40,110 nucleotides of DNA, taken from positions 1 through 40,110 of the forward strand of contig JAHYJK010000012.1 in assembly GCA_019429225.1 (NCBI GenBank), given 5' to 3'. The notes under the pieces were generated by a model that was not told where the DNA came from, made no database searches, and saw nothing but the letters and a program-made list of their open reading frames with translations. Made by a program: the position numbers and the translations under genes. Below are positions 25,474-32,735 of the stretch, piece by piece; position 1 is the first letter of the stretch; the number at the start of each line of letters is the position of its first letter. Origin of the DNA: Anaerolineaceae bacterium. GTDB taxonomy: Bacteria > Chloroflexota > Anaerolineae > Anaerolineales > Anaerolineaceae.

Positions 25474-26853
25474 TTATCCCATTACAGGAATATTTACCTT
25501 TGGTAAATGTGATTCAATGTCATTGATGGCATGTTCTGGAAAATCATTGTTTGTTAATTCGCCAGAGTTGTAAGCATTGTAGGCAGTCAGGTCAAAGTGG
25601 CCATGACCGGATAAGTTGAACAATATTACACGTTTCTCACCCAATTTCTTTGCTTCCATTGCTTCATCAATAGCTGCTCGAATTGCATGGGATGATTCAG
25701 GTGCTGGTAAGATTCCTTCTGTTTGAGCAAATAATGTCGCCGCTTCAAAGACCTCTAATTGACCAAGCGCTATTGCTTCTATCAATCCAGCATCATATAA
25801 AGCACTCAGTTGAGGAGCTACGCCATGGTAACGTAATCCTCCAGCGTGAATGGCCGGTGGCATAAAATCATGTCCTAAAGTAAACATTTTTAGAATAGGA
25901 GCCATTTGAGCGGTGTCACCATAGTCATAGCCATAAATCCCGCGTGTTAAGGAAGGAGTGGTTGCAGGTTCGACTGCCAACAACCTGGTTCTCTGACCAT
26001 TTTTCAGATTTTCGCGCAAGAAGGGGAATGCTATTCCAGAAAAATTGGAGCCTCCACCCACACAGCCAATTACTACATCCGGGTATTCATTTGCCATATC
26101 CATTTGTTTAAGTGCTTCTTCTCCAATTACCGTCTGATGTAAAAGAACATGATTCAATACAGAACCGAGACTATATTTCTTCTGACCTCCCGATAAAGCT
26201 GCGATTTCAACGGCTTCAGAAATAGCAATTCCTAATGAACCCTGATTATCAGGATCTTTTGCTATGATGGATCTCCCTGTTTGGGTTTTATCACTGGGGC
26301 TGGAAAAAACTTTCGCTCCATAAGTTTCCATAACATATCTTCTGGCTGGTTTTTGTTGGTAAGAGACTTTGACCATATAAACTTCAAGTTCCATTCCAAA
26401 GAAATTACAGGCCATACTGAGCGCGGTACCCCATTGGCCAGCTCCTGTCTCCGTGGTTATTGCTTTTGTACCGGCTATTTTGTTGTAATATGCCTGCGCA
26501 ACAGCGGAATTTGATTTGTGACTTCCAGATGGGGAAACACCTTCATATTTGAAATAAATGTGAGCAGGGGTGTTCAGTGCTTTTTCCAATCTCATTGCAC
26601 GAATCAACGGGGTTGGCCGCCATAACTTGTAGATCTCGCGTACTTCTTCCGGTATTTCTATAAAACGATCCATGCTCATTTCCTGCTCAATAATTGGCAT
26701 CGGAAATATGGCACTTAGAAAATCGGGGGTTACTGGTTCTTTTGATTGTGGATGCAATACTGGCGTGGGTTTGACTGGACTATCGGCTGCAATGTTGTAA
26801 AAATGTTTTGGTATATCATTTTCACTCAGCATAAAACGGGTTGTGGTTGACAT
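25474..26853 (-). CDS. trpB: TrpB-like PLP enzyme (tryptophan synthase beta chain, TrpB2 type)
   Basis: 459 residues. ATG 26853 is set by GGAGG five bases upstream; in-frame sequence above it belongs to the T-box leader. The PLP Schiff-base Lys113 is in [11 protein letters not shown], and the phosphate-binding loop is [11 protein letters not shown] near 296-306. Length and the N-terminal extension match TrpB2 rather than TrpB1. TrpB2 proteins make tryptophan from serine and indole and often lack a neighbouring trpA, as here. The Trp-specific T-box upstream supports a role in tryptophan supply. Because trpA is not in the window, it may use free indole or pair with a distant TrpA. Confidence 0.92.
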   Translation of the reverse strand: MSTTTRFMLSENDIPKHFYNIAADSPVKPTPVLHPQSKEPVTPDFLSAIFPMPIIEQEMSMDRFIEIPEEVREIYKLWRPTPLIRAMRLEKALNTPAHIYFKYEGVSPSGSHKSNSAVAQAYYNKIAGTKAITTETGAGQWGTALSMACNFFGMELEVYMVKVSYQQKPARRYVMETYGAKVFSSPSDKTQTGRSIIAKDPDNQGSLGIAISEAVEIAALSGGQKKYSLGSVLNHVLLHQTVIGEEALKQMDMANEYPDVVIGCVGGGSNFSGIAFPFLRENLKNGQRTRLLAVEPATTPSLTRGIYGYDYGDTAQMAPILKMFTLGHDFMPPAIHAGGLRYHGVAPQLSALYDAGLIEAIALGQLEVFEAATLFAQTEGILPAPESSHAIRAAIDEAMEAKKLGEKRVILFNLSGHGHFDLTAYNAYNSGELTNNDFPEHAINDIESHLPKVNIPVMG

Positions 26854-26903
26854 GAATTCCTCCAAAAATAAAATGATTGTGTGTGCGAACGCATGTCCTT
26901 TAA

Positions 26904-26938
26904 CAAAAAAAACAGCGTTCGCTCGAGGACGAACGCTG
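26904..26938 (-). terminator. Intrinsic terminator of the T-box
   Basis: CAGCGTTCG and CGAACGCTG (26930-26938 and 26913-26921) pair over a loop that contains CTCGAG, followed on the minus strand by eight T (26904-26911). It would end the trpB2 leader when charged tRNA-Trp is plentiful. Confidence 0.88.
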
Positions 26939-27219
26939 AGTCCGTGGTGCCACCTCATTTAGGAAGGCTTTAATCAAAAATCCCTTTGTGAAACAAAGGG
27001 AACAAAAGCCAGCCTCACTCTATCGGGTACAGCCTATTGCGATACCCTTTACCTTGATAACGGTGGCAACTCCGGCACGGGCTAATCGTATCCTTTCACC
27101 CTGCGACTCTGAGGTCCATTCGATAATGCTGTTCGGGCAATTTTTCACCAATCATTGCTCTCTGTACCGTCGAGGCATTATGTACTCGTCCTCTTCAACG
27201 TCTTTTTGTATTCAATTAT
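26904..27219 (-). promoter_or_regulatory. T-box riboswitch, tryptophan-specific, controlling trpB2
   Basis: On the minus strand, the leader has every T-box part. Stem I starts near 27203 and closes near 27097; its specifier loop holds AATGGACC with codon UGG (Trp) at 27116-27118; the distal part shows AGAGAGC and GGTGAAAA elements. The T-box GGTGGCACCACGG lies at 26943-26955, its UGGC would pair with a tRNA end having G73, the discriminator of bacterial tRNA-Trp. A terminator follows. Uncharged tRNA-Trp should favour the antiterminator and turn on the gene. This is read by eye, without a covariance search. Confidence 0.93.
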
Positions 27220-27225
27220 TGCCAA

Positions 27226-27253
27226 ATTATATATCGAAATAATTTTTTGTCAA
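27226..27253 (-). promoter_or_regulatory. Consensus promoter of the T-box/trpB2 transcript
   Basis: On the minus strand, a perfect TTGACA (27248-27253), 16 bases and a perfect TATAAT (27226-27231). Transcription should start near 27219, just upstream of stem I of the T-box. Confidence 0.88.
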
Positions 27254-27354
27254 CTGTCCATTTTTTGGCTGTACATTTTTTGGATTTAATCGTTCAGGAA
27301 ATTTGACACCACGCAACTTGAGGAAAAATATCAACCGAAGAGCTTTAATCCTGA

Positions 27355-27384
27355 TTGTACGTATTTATGGTACATTCGTATTAT
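27355..27384 (+). promoter_or_regulatory. Candidate promoter of the thioredoxin-fold gene
   Basis: TTGTAC (27355-27360), 18 bases and TATTAT (27379-27384) precede the ATG at 27424 by about 40 bases. A perfect TTGACA at 27303-27308 lacks a good -10. This region is the divergent spacer with the trpB2 promoter. Confidence 0.4.
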
Positions 27385-27423
27385 TATTGAATGGATTCAT
27401 GATATTAGCGTGAGGATATGAAA

Positions 27424-28008
27424 ATGATCACTGAAGAAATTTGGAATAAAGGACTTTCTCTACAAGATTATATTGAACGAATGGAAATTTACCAAAAGGA
27501 AATGAAACAACGAGTAAATGACCTTCGGATCACATCTGCTGAATTCCAGAAACTGAGAGAATTTAACCAGGTTCGAAAAATCGTGGTGCTAACAGAAGCC
27601 AGGTGTAAAGATAGTCTTATGAATTTACCAATCATTGCGAAAATTGTGGAAGCTTCCCCTTCTATTGAAATGAAAATTTTTATCAGACATGAAAATCCAG
27701 AATTAACACTATTTTTTTCACAAAACGGATACAAAAACATTCCACTATGTTGGGTGATGAAAGCAGACTTTTCATTTTGTGGGGCATGGGTAGAACAACC
27801 AAAGTCCGCTTATCGCATGTTGGAAGCTTGGAAAAATAATCACCCTGATTATTCAGAAATTCTAAATGACAACACTCTATCCGATGAGCAGAGGAAAATC
27901 AAAATCAAGCCACTTGCCGACTTACTACTGGATGAAATGTGGAATTGGTATGATACAGGATTGCAATCTGATACCAGCAGAGAAATTCAAACAATCCTTA
28001 CTTCTTGA
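27424..28008 (+). CDS. Thioredoxin-fold protein with a single active-site Cys
   Basis: 194 residues. ATG 27424 has GAGG (27412-27415) eight bases upstream; ATG 27418 would be only two bases away. After a helical start (about 1-45), VVLTEARCKDSLMNLPIIAK is the active-site helix of a thioredoxin-family protein, but the usual CxxC is CKDS (Cys61, Ser64). The cis-Pro loop follows as GYKNIPLCWVMKADFSF. The rest is helical. Proteins of this family with one cysteine can act as mono-thiol or binding proteins, not as normal disulphide reductases. Substrate and partners are unknown. It is divergent from trpB2 and convergent with thyX (25 bases). Confidence 0.75.
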   Translation: MITEEIWNKGLSLQDYIERMEIYQKEMKQRVNDLRITSAEFQKLREFNQVRKIVVLTEARCKDSLMNLPIIAKIVEASPSIEMKIFIRHENPELTLFFSQNGYKNIPLCWVMKADFSFCGAWVEQPKSAYRMLEAWKNNHPDYSEILNDNTLSDEQRKIKIKPLADLLLDEMWNWYDTGLQSDTSREIQTILTS

Positions 28009-28033
28009 AGTATGAAACCTTCAGATTTTTTCG

Positions 28034-29470
28034 CTATGGTTTGTGGGCAGTTTCACTGAAATATTGATTTTCAATGGTTTGCCAGGTTTCATTTTGATTT
28101 TTTCGAATCAATTGTCCAAGCAGGGGATTTATGTGGTTGATTTCATCAGCCATTCTCTGAGTAATTCGTCGGACAGAGAAATGTGCATTTTGAGCACTGC
28201 GCAAATTAATTAAATGATCCAAACTACGCATATTAGCGCGTAAGAGGAGCCTGCGATTATATCCATTCGGAACGATATAACTTGCAACATCTGGGTTCCA
28301 ATCAAATAATTCCTGATATGTTTGATGGGCTAATTTCATTGCCTGGTGGTATTCATTTTCAAAACCGGCGTCTACGATTGTTTTTGGAACTGAATAACCC
28401 AATAATGTGGATAATGTTTGTGGAGTCTGCGTCATCATGCGATGGCGTTTGATCTCAAAATAAGCACCTTGATCCATGATCAGGTCAAAAGAAAAAGTGG
28501 CATATTCTAATTCTCTTACGGGAATATCGAAGCGCCCTACATCATCGAATACTTGTTTACTCAATAAATCCAATTGATTTTGGTTCAGCGTTTGAAGAAA
28601 GTCCATGGCTTCCTGAAAACTCAGATTACTGTTTCTTACAATCAATCCAGCCAGCACAAGTTTTTCCGCATTTTGATCGTATTGCACCAATTGACACCAA
28701 TCATTTGATGTTCGTGATTGCTTTACTGATTTTGATGTTTTTGCAAAGGATTCAGCTGCTTTTACCCAATAAGGTACGGCATCAGCATATTTCACCAAAG
28801 TAGGTACATTTTTTTGTGAAACCTGTTTAATCTCTATGCCCATTGACTTGACCTCTGCCAATGGATGGGATAGCATTTTTTGTATGGCATGCTCCAAAGC
28901 CCGTGCATTGATCGTCATGCCAACATTTGCGAGCGAAGAGGCTGGTAAAAGAAAACGGCAAACATCCACATAGTCCGAGCGGATCCGGCGTTCCCAGGCA
29001 GCTTCACTTTCATCTGCTCGTCTGGGATTATTTTTCCCAATCTCATCCCGAATGATCGGTAATGAAGCCAAATAAGTTTGGAAAAGGGTTTGATTCGCTT
29101 GAATGTATTTTTCTTTTAAATCTGGCCTTTCATCCAGTTCTGCAGGAATATAAAAGCTATTTTCATTCCACTTTTGATATCGAGTTGATTTTTCTGTATA
29201 AGAGGCGAGGCGATTGCTTTCCAGACATTCAACCGCCAATCTGGAAACATTTTCAACTGCAATGTGTAAAACCGCATGTTCAGCAACAGAAGCATGGCCA
29301 TAACCCACAACCCATTTTTCATGAAATTCAGCTGATTTTTCATCGGTCAATTCATCGGCAATTTCCTGAAAGGATTGTGGTGAGCGGGATGTTTTTGCGA
29401 ATGTAACCGCAATTGTTTCAGGGGTTAAATCGTGGGGATCAAGTAAATAGACCTGTCTGTTTTTTGACAT
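28034..29470 (-). CDS. thyX: FAD-dependent thymidylate synthase, internally duplicated ThyX
   Basis: 478 residues, about twice the usual ThyX length (220-250). Two ThyX-like halves can be aligned by eye. The first has SVAEHA (61-66), NRLASYTEKSTRY with S90-x-T-E93-x-S95-x-R97, and RFLLPASSLANVGMTINAR (172-190). The second has ELEYATFSFDL (320-330), KRHRMMTQTPQTLS with R342-H343-R344, and a late NGYNRRLLLRANMRSLDHL (402-420). The signature RHRxxSxNExSxR is thus split: SxxExSxR is good only in the first half, RHR only in the second. ThyX makes dTMP from dUMP with FAD and methylene-tetrahydrofolate. The gene overlaps ribF by 32 bases and is the last of the nusA operon. Confidence 0.9.
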   Translation of the reverse strand: MSKNRQVYLLDPHDLTPETIAVTFAKTSRSPQSFQEIADELTDEKSAEFHEKWVVGYGHASVAEHAVLHIAVENVSRLAVECLESNRLASYTEKSTRYQKWNENSFYIPAELDERPDLKEKYIQANQTLFQTYLASLPIIRDEIGKNNPRRADESEAAWERRIRSDYVDVCRFLLPASSLANVGMTINARALEHAIQKMLSHPLAEVKSMGIEIKQVSQKNVPTLVKYADAVPYWVKAAESFAKTSKSVKQSRTSNDWCQLVQYDQNAEKLVLAGLIVRNSNLSFQEAMDFLQTLNQNQLDLLSKQVFDDVGRFDIPVRELEYATFSFDLIMDQGAYFEIKRHRMMTQTPQTLSTLLGYSVPKTIVDAGFENEYHQAMKLAHQTYQELFDWNPDVASYIVPNGYNRRLLLRANMRSLDHLINLRSAQNAHFSVRRITQRMADEINHINPLLGQLIRKNQNETWQTIENQYFSETAHKP

Positions 29471-30404
29471 TATTCAGAATCTCCTCAGCTCGCCTTGCAT
29501 CTCTTTGGATTTGATTAATAAGTTCATCAATTGAATTGAACTTTTTCTCTATTCGAATATTCTCAATAAAGTGTAATTGTACTTGTTTCTTATAAATATC
29601 TTCATCAAAATCAAGAATGTGCACTTCGACTTGCGGGGTCGTATCTGTAGATTCAAAAGTTGGTCGAATGCCAACATTTGTTACAGAAGGAAGGGTTTTA
29701 TTATCAATCGTAATCCAGGTAGCATATACACCGGGTTTTGGCAAAAGCTTCCCTTCCCATACTTTCAAATTCGCGGTGGGGAATCCAATTTTCCGACCTC
29801 GTGCATCCCCGTATATGACTTTGCCTTCAAGAGAATAATATCGATTGAGTGCTCTGGTTGTTGGAGGAAAATTTCCATTAATGATCCAATTCCTTATTTC
29901 TGAGGACGATATTTTTCCATTAACATCTTCTACGTGCGGGCAATCTATGATTGAAAACCCTTTTTTTTTGCCAATCTCACGTAGTACCGTCAGGTTTCCT
30001 GACCTTTTTTTACCTAAAGCAAAGTCTTTCCCTAGCCAGAGCTGGTTAATTGGAAACTGATCCAGAATCATATCCATGAATTGATCTGGATCCATACCTG
30101 ACATCTTTTTGGTAAATTTCAGATCCAAAACAAAATCCACACCTAATTCATAAAAAATTGATTGTTTTTCAGGGGGAGTAGTTATGTAAAAAGGTAGTGA
30201 TAAGGATCGTAGTAATACTGCAGGATGGGGATGAAAAGTGATCACCAGAGATCGGGCTGAGTTTTTTTGGGCTTGCTTAACCATTGAACGAACCAAATGT
30301 TGGTGGCCGATATGAACACCATCAAATGCTCCGATTGTGGCATAAACGACCTGGTTTTTGGTTGTGTGAACTTCATCGATGTGATTCATAAACCTGGTCA
30401 CCAT
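29439..30404 (-). CDS. ribF: Bifunctional riboflavin kinase / FMN adenylyltransferase
   Basis: 321 residues from ATG 30404. An upstream in-frame ATG (30482) would overlap truB by 65 bases and adds sequence unlike RibF; ATG 30389 is a further option, and no clear SD marks either. The N-terminal nucleotidyl-transferase domain has the GAFDGVHIGHQHLV motif (about 21-34), and the C-terminal riboflavin kinase domain has GDARGRKIGFPTANL (about 188-202). It turns riboflavin into FMN and FAD. It lies 13 bases downstream of truB and its end overlaps thyX, whose product needs FAD. Confidence 0.92.
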   Translation of the reverse strand: MVTRFMNHIDEVHTTKNQVVYATIGAFDGVHIGHQHLVRSMVKQAQKNSARSLVITFHPHPAVLLRSLSLPFYITTPPEKQSIFYELGVDFVLDLKFTKKMSGMDPDQFMDMILDQFPINQLWLGKDFALGKKRSGNLTVLREIGKKKGFSIIDCPHVEDVNGKISSSEIRNWIINGNFPPTTRALNRYYSLEGKVIYGDARGRKIGFPTANLKVWEGKLLPKPGVYATWITIDNKTLPSVTNVGIRPTFESTDTTPQVEVHILDFDEDIYKKQVQLHFIENIRIEKKFNSIDELINQIQRDARRAEEILNNVKKQTGLFT

Positions 30405-30417
30405 CTTGTGCGTATTA

Positions 30418-31317
30418 CTAGGAGGTGAATACCTTTTTCGGTTGCCATTCCTGTGTTTCTGGATCCAGTTCCAGCAAACCAATTAATTCGCCTTCTTCAC
30501 TGATTGCGCGTGCCATTGTTCCAACGCCTGGTTCCGCAGGAATTCTACGACCATGGCGAACAATATCTAATTGTTCAGTTGTTAGTTCTACTGCAGGCCA
30601 ATCCGTTAAAGCTTCGGCTGCAGGGATGATTAATTTTTGCCAGGTATCATTTTCAAAAGCTTCGCGTAATTTGCGCAGCGGTACAGCGTCACGCAAGGTG
30701 AATCGCCCGGATTTTGTTCTTCTAAGACCAATCAGGTGTGCACCACACCCTAATTTTTCACCCAGATCATGAGCCAAAGAGCGCACATAAGTGCCTGACG
30801 AGCAATACACATCGATTACAGCTTCTGGTGGAGCCCATTCCAACAAGTCTAAATTGTAGACATTAATGGTGCGTGGTTCGAGATCTACTTCTTCACCATT
30901 GCGAGCCATATCGTAAGCATGACGTCCCTTGACTTTTACGGAAGAATAGGGAGGTGGAACCTGCTCAATTTGGCCAACAAATGATTGTAAGACATCGTCA
31001 AATTGTTTTTCTGAAATATCTACCGAAGTGGTGGATAAGACACGTCCGTCCGCATCATATGTATCGGTTGTTGTGCCTAATTGAATCACAGCTTGATAGC
31101 GTTTATCTGATGCAGAAACATATTCGCTTAAACGCACTGCTGGACCAACCAATACAACCAGAACACCAGAAGCACGAGGATCCAAAGTCCCAGTGTGGCC
31201 AGCTCTGCGAATATTAGTCCCTTTTCTCACAATTTGCACTACATCATGCGAAGTCATGCCAATTGGTTTGTCAATCACTATTACACCACTAATTAAGTTT
31301 TTATTTTCTTTTTCCAT
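30418..31317 (-). CDS. truB: tRNA pseudouridine(55) synthase TruB
   Basis: 299 residues, usual length. The catalytic Asp46 is in the family motif AGHTGTLDPRASG, after the conserved opening GVIVIDKPIGMTSHDVV. Later motifs KRYQAVIQLGTTTDTYDADG and the PPPYSSVKVKGRHAYDMARNG segment, and YVRSLAHDLGEKLG are typical. A PUA-like C-terminal part follows. The enzyme makes pseudouridine 55 in the T-loop of tRNAs. GGAG stands eight bases before the ATG. It lies between nrnA and ribF in the conserved nusA-infB operon order. Confidence 0.95.
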   Translation of the reverse strand: MEKENKNLISGVIVIDKPIGMTSHDVVQIVRKGTNIRRAGHTGTLDPRASGVLVVLVGPAVRLSEYVSASDKRYQAVIQLGTTTDTYDADGRVLSTTSVDISEKQFDDVLQSFVGQIEQVPPPYSSVKVKGRHAYDMARNGEEVDLEPRTINVYNLDLLEWAPPEAVIDVYCSSGTYVRSLAHDLGEKLGCGAHLIGLRRTKSGRFTLRDAVPLRKLREAFENDTWQKLIIPAAEALTDWPAVELTTEQLDIVRHGRRIPAEPGVGTMARAISEEGELIGLLELDPETQEWQPKKVFTS

Positions 31318-31369
31318 TTGTTTGCTCCCCGGTATGGACTGGATGAGATTTCAATGAATTAATCATTTT

Positions 31370-32329
31370 CTAATTTTCTTTCATCAGTTCTAAAGTTTTT
31401 TTAATAACTGTAAATTCTACATCTTCCAAATTGCCTTCAATGTCAGCTCCTGATGCTGCTGGGTGACCACCGCCACCCAATGATTGAGCAAGTTTAGATA
31501 CATTAAAGCCTGATTTTCCACGCCATGAGACTTTCACATGCCCATTATTTTGCTCAACAAAGAGGATGGTTATATCACAGTCAATGATACTGGATAAGAT
31601 TGTGTTTAGATCGGCATCATCATTCCCATTGTATCCGGCATCTTTACGATCATCAAGGGTTAACGTTGTCCAGGCTATCCGATCATTCCGTTGCAATTTT
31701 TTTAATGCGTAACCCCAGTAAATTAGCTGATCAAAATTTTTATTCGTCAAAGCTTGTTGGTAAATGGTTGGCAGGTCAGCGCCTTTATCAATTAAATCTG
31801 CTGCGATTCTCATCGCTTTTGAGGACATGTTTGAGGTACGAAACCCAATTGTATCGGTAATCAGTCCGGTCATCAATAATGAAGCAGTCTCAGCATTGAT
31901 TGGCAAACCCCAACTCTCCAAATGTTCTGCAATTATTGCGCACGTGGCAACTGACTCTGGATCATTAAGATTATGTTTGGCAAATAATGTATTCGTAATA
32001 TGATGATCGATATTTAAAATGATTTCCCGATTACCGAAAATTCCACCTGAGCGATCTAAATCAGATATGTCCAGGCTGATGGTTAAATCAAATTTGAGAT
32101 CTTTAGGAACATATCTTTTTACCAGGTGTGCGCCATACAAATAATGGAAATTAGATGGTAATCCATCACTTAATGCCATGAATACCTTTTTGCCCGAGTG
32201 GATTAATGCATTACCAAGGCCTAATAAAGAGCCTACAGCATCGCCATCCGGGCGGATGTGGGAAGCCAGAAGTACTGATTCTGCTTCTGTAAAGAGAGCT
32301 TTAATCGTCTCTTGAGATGGAATCGTCAT
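31370..32329 (-). CDS. nrnA: DHH-family phosphoesterase, NrnA-like (nanoRNase/pAp phosphatase)
   Basis: 319 residues, normal length. The metal-binding motifs are in place: HIRPDGDAVGS with Asp28 and Asp30, LDISD with Asp87, and the name motif DHH at 108-110. The DHHA1 domain ends with GGGGHPAASGA. Members degrade very short RNAs or dephosphorylate pAp; some cleave linear cyclic-dinucleotide products such as pApA, which is of interest given the cyclic-di-AMP receptor homologues in this window. The start overlaps the rbfA end by 29 bases, so the genes are coupled. It precedes truB after 52 bases. Confidence 0.9.
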   Translation of the reverse strand: MTIPSQETIKALFTEAESVLLASHIRPDGDAVGSLLGLGNALIHSGKKVFMALSDGLPSNFHYLYGAHLVKRYVPKDLKFDLTISLDISDLDRSGGIFGNREIILNIDHHITNTLFAKHNLNDPESVATCAIIAEHLESWGLPINAETASLLMTGLITDTIGFRTSNMSSKAMRIAADLIDKGADLPTIYQQALTNKNFDQLIYWGYALKKLQRNDRIAWTTLTLDDRKDAGYNGNDDADLNTILSSIIDCDITILFVEQNNGHVKVSWRGKSGFNVSKLAQSLGGGGHPAASGADIEGNLEDVEFTVIKKTLELMKEN

Positions 32330-32720
32330 CCAGATCTGTTTCCTCCGTTGTTGGTGAGGGGTTCACAATTTCGTCATCCCGAATTGTGGAAAGGATTTGC
32401 TCGATCCGATCAGCTCGTTCTGGCGTTGGATCCCAAAAAAATCGTAATCTCGGGAATGCGCGCAATTCAATCCGCATGGATAATAGTTTCCGTATATAAT
32501 TGCTGGCACTCTCAAAACCCTGTAAAATCTCTTTGGAGCGTTCACTACCTTCTAAAGCAGAAACATAAATGGAAGCATATGCTAATTCACGATCTACTTT
32601 TACATCGGTTATTGTTACGCCAGTTAATCTTGGATCCGAAATTTCCTGTCGGACCAACATTTCAGAAATTTCCTGTTGAATTCGATCTCCAATTTTTGTC
32701 AATCGTAATTTTGATGGCAT
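32301..32720 (-). CDS. rbfA: 30S ribosome-binding factor A
   Basis: 139 residues with the single KH-like RbfA domain. The conserved opening LTKIGDRIQQEISEMLVRQ, then DPRLTGVTITDVKVDRELAYASIYVSAL-type segments (the strand-helix pair at 30-57) and the late LRFFWDPTPERADRIEQIL are visible. It helps maturation of the 16S rRNA 5' end and cold growth. The C-terminus is acidic. GAGGAGG lies close before the ATG. It follows infB by 15 bases and overlaps nrnA. Confidence 0.93.
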   Translation of the reverse strand: MPSKLRLTKIGDRIQQEISEMLVRQEISDPRLTGVTITDVKVDRELAYASIYVSALEGSERSKEILQGFESASNYIRKLLSMRIELRAFPRLRFFWDPTPERADRIEQILSTIRDDEIVNPSPTTEETDLDDDSISRDD

Positions 32721-32735
32721 AAACCTCCTCGATTT

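Noticed and set aside
26854-26958. In-frame extension of trpB2 by 35 codons above ATG 26853
   Set aside because: The extension lies in the T-box terminator and leader; ATG 26853 has a strong GGAGG and fits TrpB2 N-termini.
27303-27308. Perfect TTGACA on the plus strand upstream of the thioredoxin-fold gene
   Set aside because: No acceptable -10 at 16-18 bases; the TTGTAC/TATTAT pair at 27355-27384 is better placed.
30425-30772. 115-codon plus-strand frame opposite truB
   Set aside because: Antisense to truB; its AGGAGG-like sequence at 30419-30424 is chance from the truB/ribF junction.
32312-32722. 136-codon plus-strand frame opposite rbfA
   Set aside because: Antisense to the well-supported rbfA, no SD, no recognisable protein.
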